Origin: Kluyvera sp036759925
Lineage (GTDB): Bacteria > Pseudomonadota > Gammaproteobacteria > Enterobacterales > Enterobacteriaceae
Reading direction: 5' to 3'
Assembly (NCBI RefSeq): GCF_036759925.1
Contig: NZ_JAPKIB010000020.1
Location: 1 to 64,000, forward strand
DNA length: 64,000 bases
Shown here: positions 17,327 through 24,943 of the stretch, piece by piece
Position numbering within the stretch: the stretch's first letter is position 1
Layout: every line of letters begins with the position of its first letter
Position numbers and translations under genes: made by a program
The notes under the pieces: generated by a model
What the model saw: only the letters and a program-made list of their open reading frames with translations
What the model was told of the DNA's origin: nothing
The model's database searches: none

Positions 17327-18981
17327 TCCGCTTTCCCGCGCGCCAGCCAGACGACGCGGGAAAACATTTTCTTCAGTAAAGGCGGTACGGCTTCCGTTCC
17401 TCGTCGACCCGCCTCCATGGCCACTTCAATCGCCAGATCAGGCTTCGACGAACGATGGATGGCCTTGGTAATCACCCGGCGCATGTTCATTGGGATATTT
17501 TCCGGCAATTGGGCAACGCGATGGTAAACACTGGAAAAACCCTGCTTATACATAAAGTGTTCCATATCCAGTGCTGGCAGCGTGGTCAGGTGATGATGTT
17601 CCTGATCCCGGTCGTTGTTGAGTAAACCGCGCACGGTGGCGGCGTACTTCTTCCCGGCCTCATCACCGTCGACCAGCACATGCCATTCAATGCCCATTCG
17701 CCGAGCAAACTTGATAAGCGGTTTTAATCCCGACTGGGCAAACTCAATAACTTTCACCCCTTCAGCATCAAAGTGATGACCACACTGGCGCGCCAGTTCG
17801 TTAATCACCCAGGTCTCCGTCTCTCCTTCCACCAGCAGCCAGCAGCGGGCAAACAGCGATGAGGCGCGGTTAAAGCGGATATGGAAGGAGATGCGGCGGC
17901 TGTCTTCAGCGCTCATTCCTTCCGGCCCTAAACGCCAGGCGGAAACGCGGGACGATTCGCGCACCAGACGGCAGACGTACTGCATCGGGGTCAGCGACAG
18001 CAGTTCGCCGGAATTGGTGGTTGCAATACGCTGCAAAGGCAGCAGGTTCAGCAGACTCCAGGCCACGGAGAGCATAATCGGATGCAGACGGGTTTCCGGG
18101 TCTTCCACCAGCAGCAGCGGACGAGCGTCTTTATCCAGCCTGACGGTTCCTTTCGCCTGCAATAAGGTGGCGAACATACCCAACAGGATCACCCGATGAT
18201 TGCGAGCGCCGGGTTTGTCGATCATCCGGTTGATCAGATCAAGATAGCGCCAGCTACGCTGCTCGTCGTGAGAACGGCGGCGCATCAGGCGTTGAATCGC
18301 CGGGCCAGAGCCTTGTTCCGAGAAGTAGTGTTCCAGCAGTTGCCCCATCGCTGAGAGCCCCTGGCGGATTTGCCCATCGCTCAGGTTTTGCGGGCTGGTG
18401 ACCAGCTCACGTGATAGATAATCCAGCTGGCGGGCGGTAATCTCGACATCCGGCACGTTCGGCACCGTGCCGTTACGGATACGGCGCATAAAGCGCGCAT
18501 CGCGCAGTCGCAGCACCGGCATCAGGCGAATCAGTTCGCGCGCGCAGGCATCAATATCATCCAGCTCCAGCGCCTGACCGTCGCTGTCGATAAAGCTACG
18601 CAACGTGAGTACGCTGCCGTCGGCGGCTAGCTCACCTTCCAGGCGATAGAAAATGCGCTGATAGCCGTCAGGGCACAGCGACCAACAGCCAGTGAGGCCA
18701 CGGTAGCGACGCCCACGATAGCGCCCCGGCTCGTTCTCACGAAAGGTCAGAATGATGTGCAGATGGTGCTCACGCCCCTGAACGTCGCCGGGCGGGAACC
18801 AAAAATCGTTGCGAACAAAGTGGTACAGCCCTTCATGCGGGGAAAGCAGCAGCGTCAATGCATCCAGCAGACTCGACTTCCCCCAGGCGTTTTCGCCGAT
18901 TAAGACATTATTGTGTTCCAGCATTAACGACAAACGGTTAATGCCGCGAAACCCTGCAATCTCGGTGCGCTCAAGAAGCAT
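17323..18981 (-). CDS. ybjD: OLD-family ATPase/TOPRIM protein YbjD
   Basis: 552 residues, as in K-12. An N-terminal SMC/RecF-like ATPase has Walker A GENAWGKSS at 29-37 and an ABC-type DPETRLHP segment. A C-terminal TOPRIM domain has LLVEGETETWV and DGDEAGKKYA. This is the overcoming-lysogenization-defect (OLD) nuclease architecture; the role of YbjD itself is not established, so a DNA-processing role is inference. I chose the ATG at 18981, preceded by GGAGTT, over one 27 codons upstream. Convergent with ybjX. Confidence 0.93.
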   Translation of the reverse strand: MLLERTEIAGFRGINRLSLMLEHNNVLIGENAWGKSSLLDALTLLLSPHEGLYHFVRNDFWFPPGDVQGREHHLHIILTFRENEPGRYRGRRYRGLTGCWSLCPDGYQRIFYRLEGELAADGSVLTLRSFIDSDGQALELDDIDACARELIRLMPVLRLRDARFMRRIRNGTVPNVPDVEITARQLDYLSRELVTSPQNLSDGQIRQGLSAMGQLLEHYFSEQGSGPAIQRLMRRRSHDEQRSWRYLDLINRMIDKPGARNHRVILLGMFATLLQAKGTVRLDKDARPLLLVEDPETRLHPIMLSVAWSLLNLLPLQRIATTNSGELLSLTPMQYVCRLVRESSRVSAWRLGPEGMSAEDSRRISFHIRFNRASSLFARCWLLVEGETETWVINELARQCGHHFDAEGVKVIEFAQSGLKPLIKFARRMGIEWHVLVDGDEAGKKYAATVRGLLNNDRDQEHHHLTTLPALDMEHFMYKQGFSSVYHRVAQLPENIPMNMRRVITKAIHRSSKPDLAIEVAMEAGRRGTEAVPPLLKKMFSRVVWLARGKAD

Positions 18982-19356
18982 AACTCCTCCGTAACACGAT
19001 ACGCCTGCTCTCCTTTCATTCTCGCAGTATAGCGGCATGAAAGGGCATTGACATCCGCTCATTCCCTTACTTTCAGGCAGAAGGCATCGTCATTAACCGT
19101 ACAAAGTAATAAAGTGCGCTCGCCATCACTCTTCGCGATTATTCCTAAAATAATGCACTACACTCTGAATTAATGAAAAGATTGCTTAAGGATTAACACC
19201 ACATTGTTTTGCATCAAAGTTCGCGTATTTATTTAACTGGTTAAGGGATGAGGTTAGTTTTTAAAATAACGCTGACTATACCCGCCATTCAATTCAGGCC
19301 GGTGTAAATTCAGTCGTCATCCTTTATGACGATGATATTTTCAATTCGAGGTGGTT
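18982..19356. promoter_or_regulatory. divergent ybjD / aqpZ intergenic region
   Basis: 375 bp without a gene. AT-rich around 19130-19350, and it should contain the promoters of both neighbours. I could not assign specific elements. Confidence 0.4.
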
Positions 19357-20049
19357 ATGTTTAGAAAATTGGCTGCAGAGTGCTTTGGCACCTTCTGGCT
19401 GGTATTTGGTGGTTGCGGCAGTGCGGTTCTGGCTGCCGCATTCCCAGAGTTAGGGATTGGCTTTGCGGGTGTGGCGCTGGCGTTCGGTTTAACCGTTCTC
19501 ACCATGGCTTTTGCAGTAGGGCACATTTCTGGCGGCCATTTTAACCCGGCAGTGACGCTGGGCCTTTGGGCGGGCGGTCGTTTCCCGGCTAAAGATGTTA
19601 TCGGCTATATCATTGCCCAGGTTGTGGGCGGGATTATTGCTGCGGCTATTCTGTATCTCATCGCCAGCGGTAAAGCAGGCTTTGATGCAGCGGCCAGCGG
19701 CTTTGCTTCTAACGGCTACGGCGAACACTCACCGGGCGGTTACTCCATGCTGTCCGCTATCGTGATTGAAATCGTGCTGACCTGCGGCTTCCTGCTGGTT
19801 ATCCACGGTGCAACCGATAAAAATGCACCAGCGGGCTTCGCCCCAATTGCTATCGGTCTGGCACTGACCCTGATTCACCTGATCAGCATTCCAGTGACGA
19901 ACACCTCTGTTAACCCAGCGCGTAGTACCGCGGTGGCTATCTTCCAGGGCGGTTGGGCGTTGAACCAGCTGTGGCTCTTCTGGGTCATGCCAATTATCGG
20001 CGGTATCCTCGGTGGTCTGATTTATCGCACCCTGCTGGAAAAGAAATAA
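19357..20049 (+). CDS. aqpZ: aquaporin Z
   Basis: Inner-membrane water channel. 230 residues, six membrane helices. Both pore half-helix motifs are present: FNPAVT (near 62-67) and VNPARS (near 185-190). The start chosen is ATG 19357, seven bases after GAGG; a GTG two codons earlier is also in frame. It ends LLEKK, one residue shorter than remembered K-12 AqpZ. Confidence 0.97.
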   Translation: MFRKLAAECFGTFWLVFGGCGSAVLAAAFPELGIGFAGVALAFGLTVLTMAFAVGHISGGHFNPAVTLGLWAGGRFPAKDVIGYIIAQVVGGIIAAAILYLIASGKAGFDAAASGFASNGYGEHSPGGYSMLSAIVIEIVLTCGFLLVIHGATDKNAPAGFAPIAIGLALTLIHLISIPVTNTSVNPARSTAVAIFQGGWALNQLWLFWVMPIIGGILGGLIYRTLLEKK

Positions 20050-20051
20050 TA

Positions 20052-20093
20052 CGGCTGTAGCCCTGACGAGGCGCTCAGGCGCCGACGACGGAT
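20052..20093. repeat. REP-like palindrome after aqpZ
   Basis: GC-rich imperfect palindrome beginning GTAGCCCTGACGAGGCGC and folding on a GGCGCTCAGGCGCC core. It looks like the short REP elements of enterobacteria and is related to those at 40.7 and 56.8 kb. Confidence 0.55.
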
Positions 20094-20095
20094 AA

Positions 20096-20128
20096 GAAAG
20101 ACCCGGCTTTGTCGGGTCTTTCTTTTTT
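20096..20128 (+). terminator. terminator after aqpZ
   Basis: A 10-bp perfect stem (GAAAGACCCG / CGGGTCTTTC), a 7-nt loop and six T. Confidence 0.9.
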
Positions 20129-20202
20129 CGTGGCTTTACTCAGTATGGGCTTTTCGGTAGTGTCTGTGCGCTATTTCAACACTGCAAGGAACTGAGCACG
20201 TC

Positions 20203-21102
20203 ATGTTATCGGGATTGCTAATCATTCTGGTGCCACTCATTATCGGCTACCTTATCCCCCTTACCCACCGCAGCGCGCTGCAGTTAATCAACCGTCTGCT
20301 AAGCTGGATTGTTTATCTTATTCTCTTCTTTATGGGGATCAGTCTGGCATTCCTGGATAATCTGGCGGACAACCTGTTAGCTATTTTCCACTATTCTGCT
20401 ATTAGTATTGTGGTTATTTTAGCGTGTAATACGCTAGCGCTGATGTGGCTTGAAAAAGTGCGTCCGTGGGGGCATCCGCACCATCAGGAAAAATTACCGT
20501 CCCGCGTTGCCATGGCGCTGGAATCATTAAAACTGTGCTTTGTTGTGATTGCCGGTTTCGTGGTTGGGCTAAGTGGTTTTGCTTTTTTACAGCATGCCAC
20601 CGACGCCAGCGAATATACGCTTATCTTCCTCCTGTTCCTTGTAGGTATTCAGCTGAGAAATAGTGGTATGACGCTGCGGCAAATAATTCTCAACCGTCGC
20701 GGCATGCTAATTGCGCTGGTGGTGGTCGCAAGTTCGATGGTGGCCGGGGTGATTAACGCTTTTCTGCTCGGACTACCGATTAAAACCGGAATGGCGATGG
20801 CTTCTGGATTCGGCTGGTATTCGCTCTCAGGTATTCTTCTGACTGATGCTTATGGCCCGGTGATTGGCAGCGCCACCTTCTTTAATGACCTCGCGCGCGA
20901 GCTGCTCGCGATCATGCTGATTCCCGGTCTGGTTCGCCGCAGCCGTTCAACAGCGCTGGGGCTGTGCGGGGCAACGTCAATGGACTTTACCCTGCCGGTG
21001 CTACAACGTTCCGGCGGCGTGGAAATGGTGCCACCTGCCATCGTCCACGGCTTCCTGCTGAGTCTGCTGGTTCCTCTGATGATGGCCTTCTTCACCGCCT
21101 GA
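20203..21102 (+). CDS. lysO: L-lysine exporter LysO (YbjE)
   Basis: Inner-membrane lysine exporter that also exports toxic thialysine. 299 residues with about eight helices and the family segments LPSRVAMALESLK, FLVGIQLRNSGM, SGFGWYSLSGILLTDAYGP and FFNDLARE. The protein continues to ALGLCGATSMDFTLPVLQR. ArgR control is known in E. coli, but I did not see an ARG box in the 100 bp upstream. Independent of aqpZ because a terminator lies between. Confidence 0.94.
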   Translation: MLSGLLIILVPLIIGYLIPLTHRSALQLINRLLSWIVYLILFFMGISLAFLDNLADNLLAIFHYSAISIVVILACNTLALMWLEKVRPWGHPHHQEKLPSRVAMALESLKLCFVVIAGFVVGLSGFAFLQHATDASEYTLIFLLFLVGIQLRNSGMTLRQIILNRRGMLIALVVVASSMVAGVINAFLLGLPIKTGMAMASGFGWYSLSGILLTDAYGPVIGSATFFNDLARELLAIMLIPGLVRRSRSTALGLCGATSMDFTLPVLQRSGGVEMVPPAIVHGFLLSLLVPLMMAFFTA

Positions 21103-21137
21103 TACCTCTATGGCGGTAGCCCCGGCTGCCGCCAAAA

Positions 21138-21151
21138 TTGCGCTAAATCAA
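21138..21151 (+). promoter_or_regulatory. FNR-like site upstream of hcp
   Basis: TTGCG-CTAA-ATCAA matches the FNR consensus TTGAT-N4-ATCAA at 8 of 10 positions and is centred about 103 bp before the hcp ATG. Anaerobic FNR activation of hcp is established in E. coli. Confidence 0.5.
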
Positions 21152-21211
21152 CCTCCCTTTAAGTTGCACCAGAAATCCCTTTTCAAGGCTTAGCACCAGG
21201 CTTACTCTTAA

Positions 21212-21234
21212 ACATGTATATTAAATATAACTTT
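21212..21234 (+). promoter_or_regulatory. NsrR-like operator at the hcp promoter
   Basis: A 23-bp imperfect palindrome. Each 11-bp half matches the NsrR consensus half (AAGATGCATTT and its complement) at 8 positions. It ends 13 bp before the hcp ATG. NsrR repression of hcp-hcr, relieved by nitric oxide, is known in E. coli. Confidence 0.55.
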
Positions 21235-21247
21235 AAAAGGTGTGACC

Positions 21248-22900
21248 ATGTTTTGTGTGCAATGTGAACAAACCATCCGTACTCCGGCAGGGAACGGCTG
21301 CTCTTATGCACAGGGTATGTGCGGTAAGACCGCTGAAACATCCGATCTGCAGGATCTGCTGATTGCGTCCCTGCAAGGTCTGTCCGCATGGGCGGTTAAA
21401 GCTCGCGAATACGGCATTATCAGCCACGACGTCGATAACTTTGCCCCGCGCGCGTTCTTCTCTACCCTGACTAACGTTAACTTCGATTCCCCACGTATCG
21501 TTAGCTATGCCCGTGAAGCCATCGCGATGCGTGACGCGCTGAAAGCGCAGTGCCTGGCCGTTGATGCTAGCGCCACCGTTGATAACCCAATGGCTGACCT
21601 GCAGCTGGCCAGCGACGATCTGGGTGCCCTGCAACAGCAGGCTGCGGAATTCACTCCGAACAAAGATAAAGCGACCATCGGTGAGAACATTCTCGGCCTG
21701 CGTCTGCTTTGCCTGTACGGTCTGAAAGGTGCAGCAGCCTATATGGAACACGCCCACGTTCTCGGCCAGTACGACAACGACATCTACGCGCAGTATCACA
21801 AAATCATGGCGTGGCTGGGTACCTGGCCTTCCGATATGAACGCTCTGCTGGAGTGTTCAATGGAAATCGGCCAGATGAACTTCAAAGTGATGAGCATTCT
21901 GGACGCCGGTGAAACCACTAAATACGGTCACCCAACGCCAACTCAGGTCAACGTGAAAGCGACCGAAGGCAAATGTATTCTGATCTCCGGCCACGACCTG
22001 AAAGACCTTTACAACCTGCTGGAGCAAACCGAAGGCACCGGCGTTAACGTCTATACCCACGGCGAAATGCTGCCAGCACACGGCTACCCAGAGCTGCGTA
22101 AATTCAAACACCTGATCGGTAACTACGGCAGCGGCTGGCAGAACCAGCAGGTTGAATTTGCCCGCTTCCCTGGCCCAATCGTGATGACCTCTAACTGCAT
22201 CATCGACCCAACCGTAGGCGCTTACGACGACCGTATCTGGACCCGTAGCATCGTCGGCTGGCCGGGCGTGAGCCACCTCGAAGGCGATAACTTCGGTCCG
22301 GTTATCGCTCAGGCACAGCAGATGGCTGGCTTCCCGTACAGCGAAATCCCACATCTGATCACCGTTGGTTTTGGCCGTCAGACCCTGCTGGGCGCAGCGG
22401 ATACCCTGATTGACCTGGTGAGCCGCGAAAAACTGCGTCACATCTTCCTGGTCGGCGGCTGCGACGGTGCACGCGGTGAACGTAACTACTTCACCGATTT
22501 CGCCACCAGCGTACCGGACGACTGCCTGATCCTGACCCTGGCCTGCGGTAAATACCGTTTCAACAAGCTGGAATTCGGCGATATCGAAGGCCTGCCACGT
22601 CTGGTCGATGCTGGTCAGTGTAACGATGCTTACTCTGCCATCATCCTGGCGGTAACCCTGGCAGAAAAACTGGGCTGCGGCGTGAACGATCTGCCGCTGT
22701 CTCTGGTGCTCTCCTGGTTCGAACAGAAAGCGATTGTGATCCTGCTGACCCTGCTCTCTCTGGGCGTGAAAAACATCGTCACTGGCCCAACCGCACCAGG
22801 CTTCTTCACGCCGGACCTGCTGGCTGTCCTCAACGAGAAATTCGGTCTGCGTTCCGTGACCACCGTTGAAGAAGATATGAAGCAGCTGCTGAGCGCGTAA
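21248..22900 (+). CDS. hcp: hydroxylamine reductase / hybrid-cluster protein Hcp
   Basis: Fe-S protein with a hybrid [4Fe-2S-2O] cluster. It is a high-affinity nitric oxide reductase (older annotation hydroxylamine reductase) and a protein S-nitrosylase in anaerobic cells. 550 residues, as in K-12. N-terminal cluster ligands are Cys3, Cys6, Cys18 and Cys25 in the C-X2-C-X11-C-X6-C pattern; later hybrid-cluster cysteines include those in GGCDGARGER and LACGKYRFNK. I chose the ATG at 21248 over a GTG two codons earlier, because it restores MFCVQCEQT. Operon with hcr, 10 bp downstream. Confidence 0.97.
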   Translation: MFCVQCEQTIRTPAGNGCSYAQGMCGKTAETSDLQDLLIASLQGLSAWAVKAREYGIISHDVDNFAPRAFFSTLTNVNFDSPRIVSYAREAIAMRDALKAQCLAVDASATVDNPMADLQLASDDLGALQQQAAEFTPNKDKATIGENILGLRLLCLYGLKGAAAYMEHAHVLGQYDNDIYAQYHKIMAWLGTWPSDMNALLECSMEIGQMNFKVMSILDAGETTKYGHPTPTQVNVKATEGKCILISGHDLKDLYNLLEQTEGTGVNVYTHGEMLPAHGYPELRKFKHLIGNYGSGWQNQQVEFARFPGPIVMTSNCIIDPTVGAYDDRIWTRSIVGWPGVSHLEGDNFGPVIAQAQQMAGFPYSEIPHLITVGFGRQTLLGAADTLIDLVSREKLRHIFLVGGCDGARGERNYFTDFATSVPDDCLILTLACGKYRFNKLEFGDIEGLPRLVDAGQCNDAYSAIILAVTLAEKLGCGVNDLPLSLVLSWFEQKAIVILLTLLSLGVKNIVTGPTAPGFFTPDLLAVLNEKFGLRSVTTVEEDMKQLLSA

Positions 22901-22910
22901 GGAGTAAAGA

Positions 22911-23879
22911 ATGACGATGCCAACAAATCAGTGCCCATGGCGGATGCAGGTTCACCACATCCATCAGGAAACGCCGGACGTATGGACAATTTCGTTGCTC
23001 TGCCACGACGCTTATCCGTACCGCGCCGGGCAGTATGCACTGGTCAGCGTGCGCAACTCAGCGGATACGCTGCGTGCCTACACTATCTCCTCTACGCCGG
23101 GCGTGAGCGAATACATTACGCTGACCGTCCGCCGTATTGATGACGGTGCCGGTTCGCAGTGGCTGACCCGCGACGTGAAGCGCGGCGACTACATCTGGCT
23201 GTCCGATGCGATGGGTGAATTTACCTGTGAAGATAAAGCAGATGACAAGTTCCTGATGCTGGCCGCCGGCTGCGGCGTTACGCCGATTATGTCGATGCGT
23301 CGCTGGTTGGCGAAGTACCGTCCAGAGGCCGATGTACAGGTTATCTTTAACGTTCGCTCGCCGCAGGATGTCATTTTTGCCGAAGAGTGGCGTCAGTATC
23401 CGGTCACGCTGGTCGCGGAGAATAATGCGACCCATGGTTTTGTTTCTGGTCGACTGAGCACTGAACTGCTGAAAAGCGTGCCGGATCTGGCTTCTCGTAC
23501 CGTGATGACCTGCGGCCCAGCGCCGTATATGGACATGGTTGAGAACGAGGTGAAGGCGCTTGGCGTGACGCGCTTCTTTAAAGAGAAGTTCTTCACCCCG
23601 GTGGCTGATGCAGCAACCAGCGGCCTGAAGTTCACCAAGCTACAGCCGGCGAAAACGTTCTACGCGCCGGTCGGCACCACGCTGCTGGATGCGCTGGAAA
23701 GTAACAAAGTGCCGGTAGTCGCTGCATGCCGCGCGGGCGTTTGCGGTTGCTGTAAAACCAAAGTGGTTTCCGGCGAGTATACGGTTACCAGCACCATGAC
23801 GTTGACCGAGGCGGAAATCGCCGACGGCTACGTACTGGCCTGCTCCTGTCATCCGCAGGGCGATCTGGTACTGGCGTAA
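22911..23879 (+). CDS. hcr: NADH oxidoreductase Hcr
   Basis: Passes electrons from NADH to Hcp. 322 residues, as in K-12. The FAD-binding RAYTISSTPG lies near 54-63, the NAD-binding AAGCGVTPI near 118, and a C-terminal plant-type [2Fe-2S] domain has CRAGVCGCC and CSC (about 277-310). Second gene of hcp-hcr, with its own ribosome site (AAGGAG) over the end of hcp. Confidence 0.97.
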   Translation: MTMPTNQCPWRMQVHHIHQETPDVWTISLLCHDAYPYRAGQYALVSVRNSADTLRAYTISSTPGVSEYITLTVRRIDDGAGSQWLTRDVKRGDYIWLSDAMGEFTCEDKADDKFLMLAAGCGVTPIMSMRRWLAKYRPEADVQVIFNVRSPQDVIFAEEWRQYPVTLVAENNATHGFVSGRLSTELLKSVPDLASRTVMTCGPAPYMDMVENEVKALGVTRFFKEKFFTPVADAATSGLKFTKLQPAKTFYAPVGTTLLDALESNKVPVVAACRAGVCGCCKTKVVSGEYTVTSTMTLTEAEIADGYVLACSCHPQGDLVLA

Positions 23880-23895
23880 TCTGCGCTACGATGTG

Positions 23896-23930
23896 AAAAG
23901 GCCACCCGGTTTTGCCGGGTGGCCTTTTTT
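23896..23930 (+). terminator. hcp-hcr terminator
   Basis: A 14-bp perfect stem (23896-23909 with 23915-23928), loop TTTTG, T-rich end. Very strong. It marks the boundary between the core operon and the accessory block. Confidence 0.92.
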
Positions 23931-23970
23931 ACGTCTGTGGGTGCTATGAAGATAGCCAACACATAAAGAG

Positions 23971-23992
23971 TGGCGGGGATTGCTCCCCGCCA
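23971..23992 (-). other. 3' stem-loop of the hok transcript
   Basis: Perfect 9-bp stem TGGCGGGGA / TCCCCGCCA with a 4-nt loop, starting 7 bp after the hok stop codon. A GC-rich hairpin at this place is usual for hok family mRNAs, where the 3' end stabilises and folds back. There is no long T run. Confidence 0.5.
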
Positions 23993-23998
23993 GTGCTC

Positions 23999-24151
23999 TT
24001 ACTCGGATTCGTAAGCCGTGAAAACAGCCACCTCGGTTTGCCCCGTTTTCAGGCGTACCTCGCAGAGATCTTTCCTCGTTATCAGTACCACCAGAACAAC
24101 GGTAATACAGATAATTATCAACGTGATAAATCTCCAGCTTTGCTGCTTCAT
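23999..24151 (-). CDS. hok: Hok/Gef-family membrane toxin
   Basis: 50 residues, MKQQSWRFIT to VAVFTAYESE. It has the family pattern: a single membrane helix (about 8-24), then TRKDLCEVR with the conserved Cys30, then the Thr-Gly-Gln-Thr-Glu-Val segment and an AYESE end. Closest in memory to HokC and HokD (RelF) of E. coli, which depolarise the inner membrane. The normal hok leader with its ribosome site and antisense-RNA region is missing just upstream: the 4.49-kb element begins 10 bases before the ATG, and a leader-like sequence is found at the far end of that element. An in-frame ATG three codons earlier also exists. The gene now follows relE in the order relB-relE-hok, like K-12 relBE-hokD, but without a strong ribosome site. 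It may be poorly expressed. Confidence 0.85.
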   Translation of the reverse strand: MKQQSWRFITLIIICITVVLVVLITRKDLCEVRLKTGQTEVAVFTAYESE

Positions 24152-24161
24152 GGCTAACATC
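24149..24161. repeat. 13-bp direct repeat, left copy (target-site duplication)
   Basis: CATGGCTAACATC occurs here and at 28649-28661, immediately outside the two terminal inverted repeats. It contains the hok start codon, read on the minus strand. Confidence 0.75.
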
Positions 24162-24191
24162 TGTCAACGCAAAACAGAAGTGTCACCTTCG
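24162..24191 (+). repeat. left terminal inverted repeat of the element
   Basis: Starts TGTCAACGCAAAAC. 21 of 30 positions match the inverted right end at 28619-28648. It lies only 28 bp beyond the relE stop codon. Confidence 0.65.
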
Positions 24192-24219
24192 GTGCGAAAC
24201 AGAGATGTCATGCTTTGTT

Positions 24220-24507
24220 TCAGAGAATGCGTTTGACCGCCTCGCTATATACTTCCGAGCGTGCTCTTTTCCCAACAGAAATCACGAAGACGACAACTTT
24301 CTCGTCTATAACCTGGTATACAAGGCGATAGCCTGAAGACCGGAGCTAAATCTTGTAACAGTCGGGCATACCACGGAGCTTGTTCGCTTCAATCCGGGGT
24401 GACTCAAGTACTTCAGCTAACTTCTTTTTCAACTGTTCACGTACCGTCGAGCCCAGCTTTCGCCATTCCTTTAGTGCCCGCTCGTCAAAATCCAGAAAAT
24501 ACGCCAT
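24220..24507 (-). pseudogene. relE: RelE mRNA interferase, inactivated by an amber codon at Lys54
   Basis: The full 95-codon frame, MAYFLDFDERALKEW to EAVKRIL, is nearly identical to remembered K-12 RelE. Codon 54, a catalytic lysine (AAG) in E. coli, is TAG here (24346-24348). The rest of the active site, Lys52, Arg61, Arg81 and Tyr87, is still encoded. A 53-residue product would lack Arg61, Arg81, Tyr87 and the C-terminal half, so no ribosome-dependent mRNA cleavage is expected. The ATG overlaps the relB stop codon (TGATG), as in K-12. No other disruption was seen, which suggests a recent single-base change. In an amber-suppressor host a mutant full-length protein could form. Confidence 0.9.
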
Positions 24508-24746
24508 CAGAGCTCATCCAGCGTCACACGTACTGGCTTAGGATTACGAAGCCGTTCTTTCACTATCTCCACGAGCTCAGCATCTTCATCGCTCAGGAGT
24601 GTCTGTTTGAACGGCAAGCGTTCATTGTCCGCGATATATTCAAGCATGAGACGAAGCGCTTCAGAGGGAGTTATACCCATTTTTTCAAGCGCGGCGTAAG
24701 AACGCGCTTTAAGTTCATCGTCTATACGCAGGTTAATGCTACCCAT
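24507..24746 (-). CDS. relB: RelB antitoxin
   Basis: 79 residues, MGSINLRIDDELKARSYAAL to VRVTLDEL. By memory it differs from K-12 RelB at only about one position (Ile25). The N-terminal ribbon-helix-helix binds the operator; the C-terminal half wraps RelE. It remains intact although relE is broken, so it could still repress its own promoter or act against related RelE toxins elsewhere. First gene of the relB-relE pair, with an inverted-repeat operator just upstream. Near-identity to an E. coli mobile-element gene contrasts with the more divergent core genes around, which supports horizontal acquisition. Confidence 0.93.
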   Translation of the reverse strand: MGSINLRIDDELKARSYAALEKMGITPSEALRLMLEYIADNERLPFKQTLLSDEDAELVEIVKERLRNPKPVRVTLDEL

Positions 24747-24757
24747 GTCTTACACCT

Positions 24758-24783
24758 CTTGTAATCACAAATGTCATTACAAG
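24758..24783 (-). promoter_or_regulatory. relBE operator
   Basis: The inverted repeat CTTGTAAT ... ATTACAAG (24758-24765 and 24776-24783) lies 12-37 bp before the relB ATG and overlaps the expected promoter. Similar TTGTAAT half-sites bind RelB/RelBE in E. coli. Confidence 0.65.
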
Positions 24784-24943
24784 TATTGCACTACAACATG
24801 CTTAGAGCAAGTCACGAAGGAAGTCAGAAAAGTAGTCGTAAGAACGGTGAGCACAGTCCGCTTTGTGCCAGAAGCGGAAGTTAACTGCCTTCAATGCGTC
24901 AGAGCCCCTTTCAGGACGGTCAATACCAATACAGTTGGATATC

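Noticed and set aside
20123..20202. ARG box before lysO
   Set aside because: ArgR control is known in E. coli, but no sequence close to TGAAT-N4-ATTCA was seen.
23886..24167. 93-codon TTG-started frame overlapping hok, possible mok-like gene
   Set aside because: It is in a different frame from hok, starts inside the element border and shows no family features; the leader frame of the original locus lies at the far end of the element.
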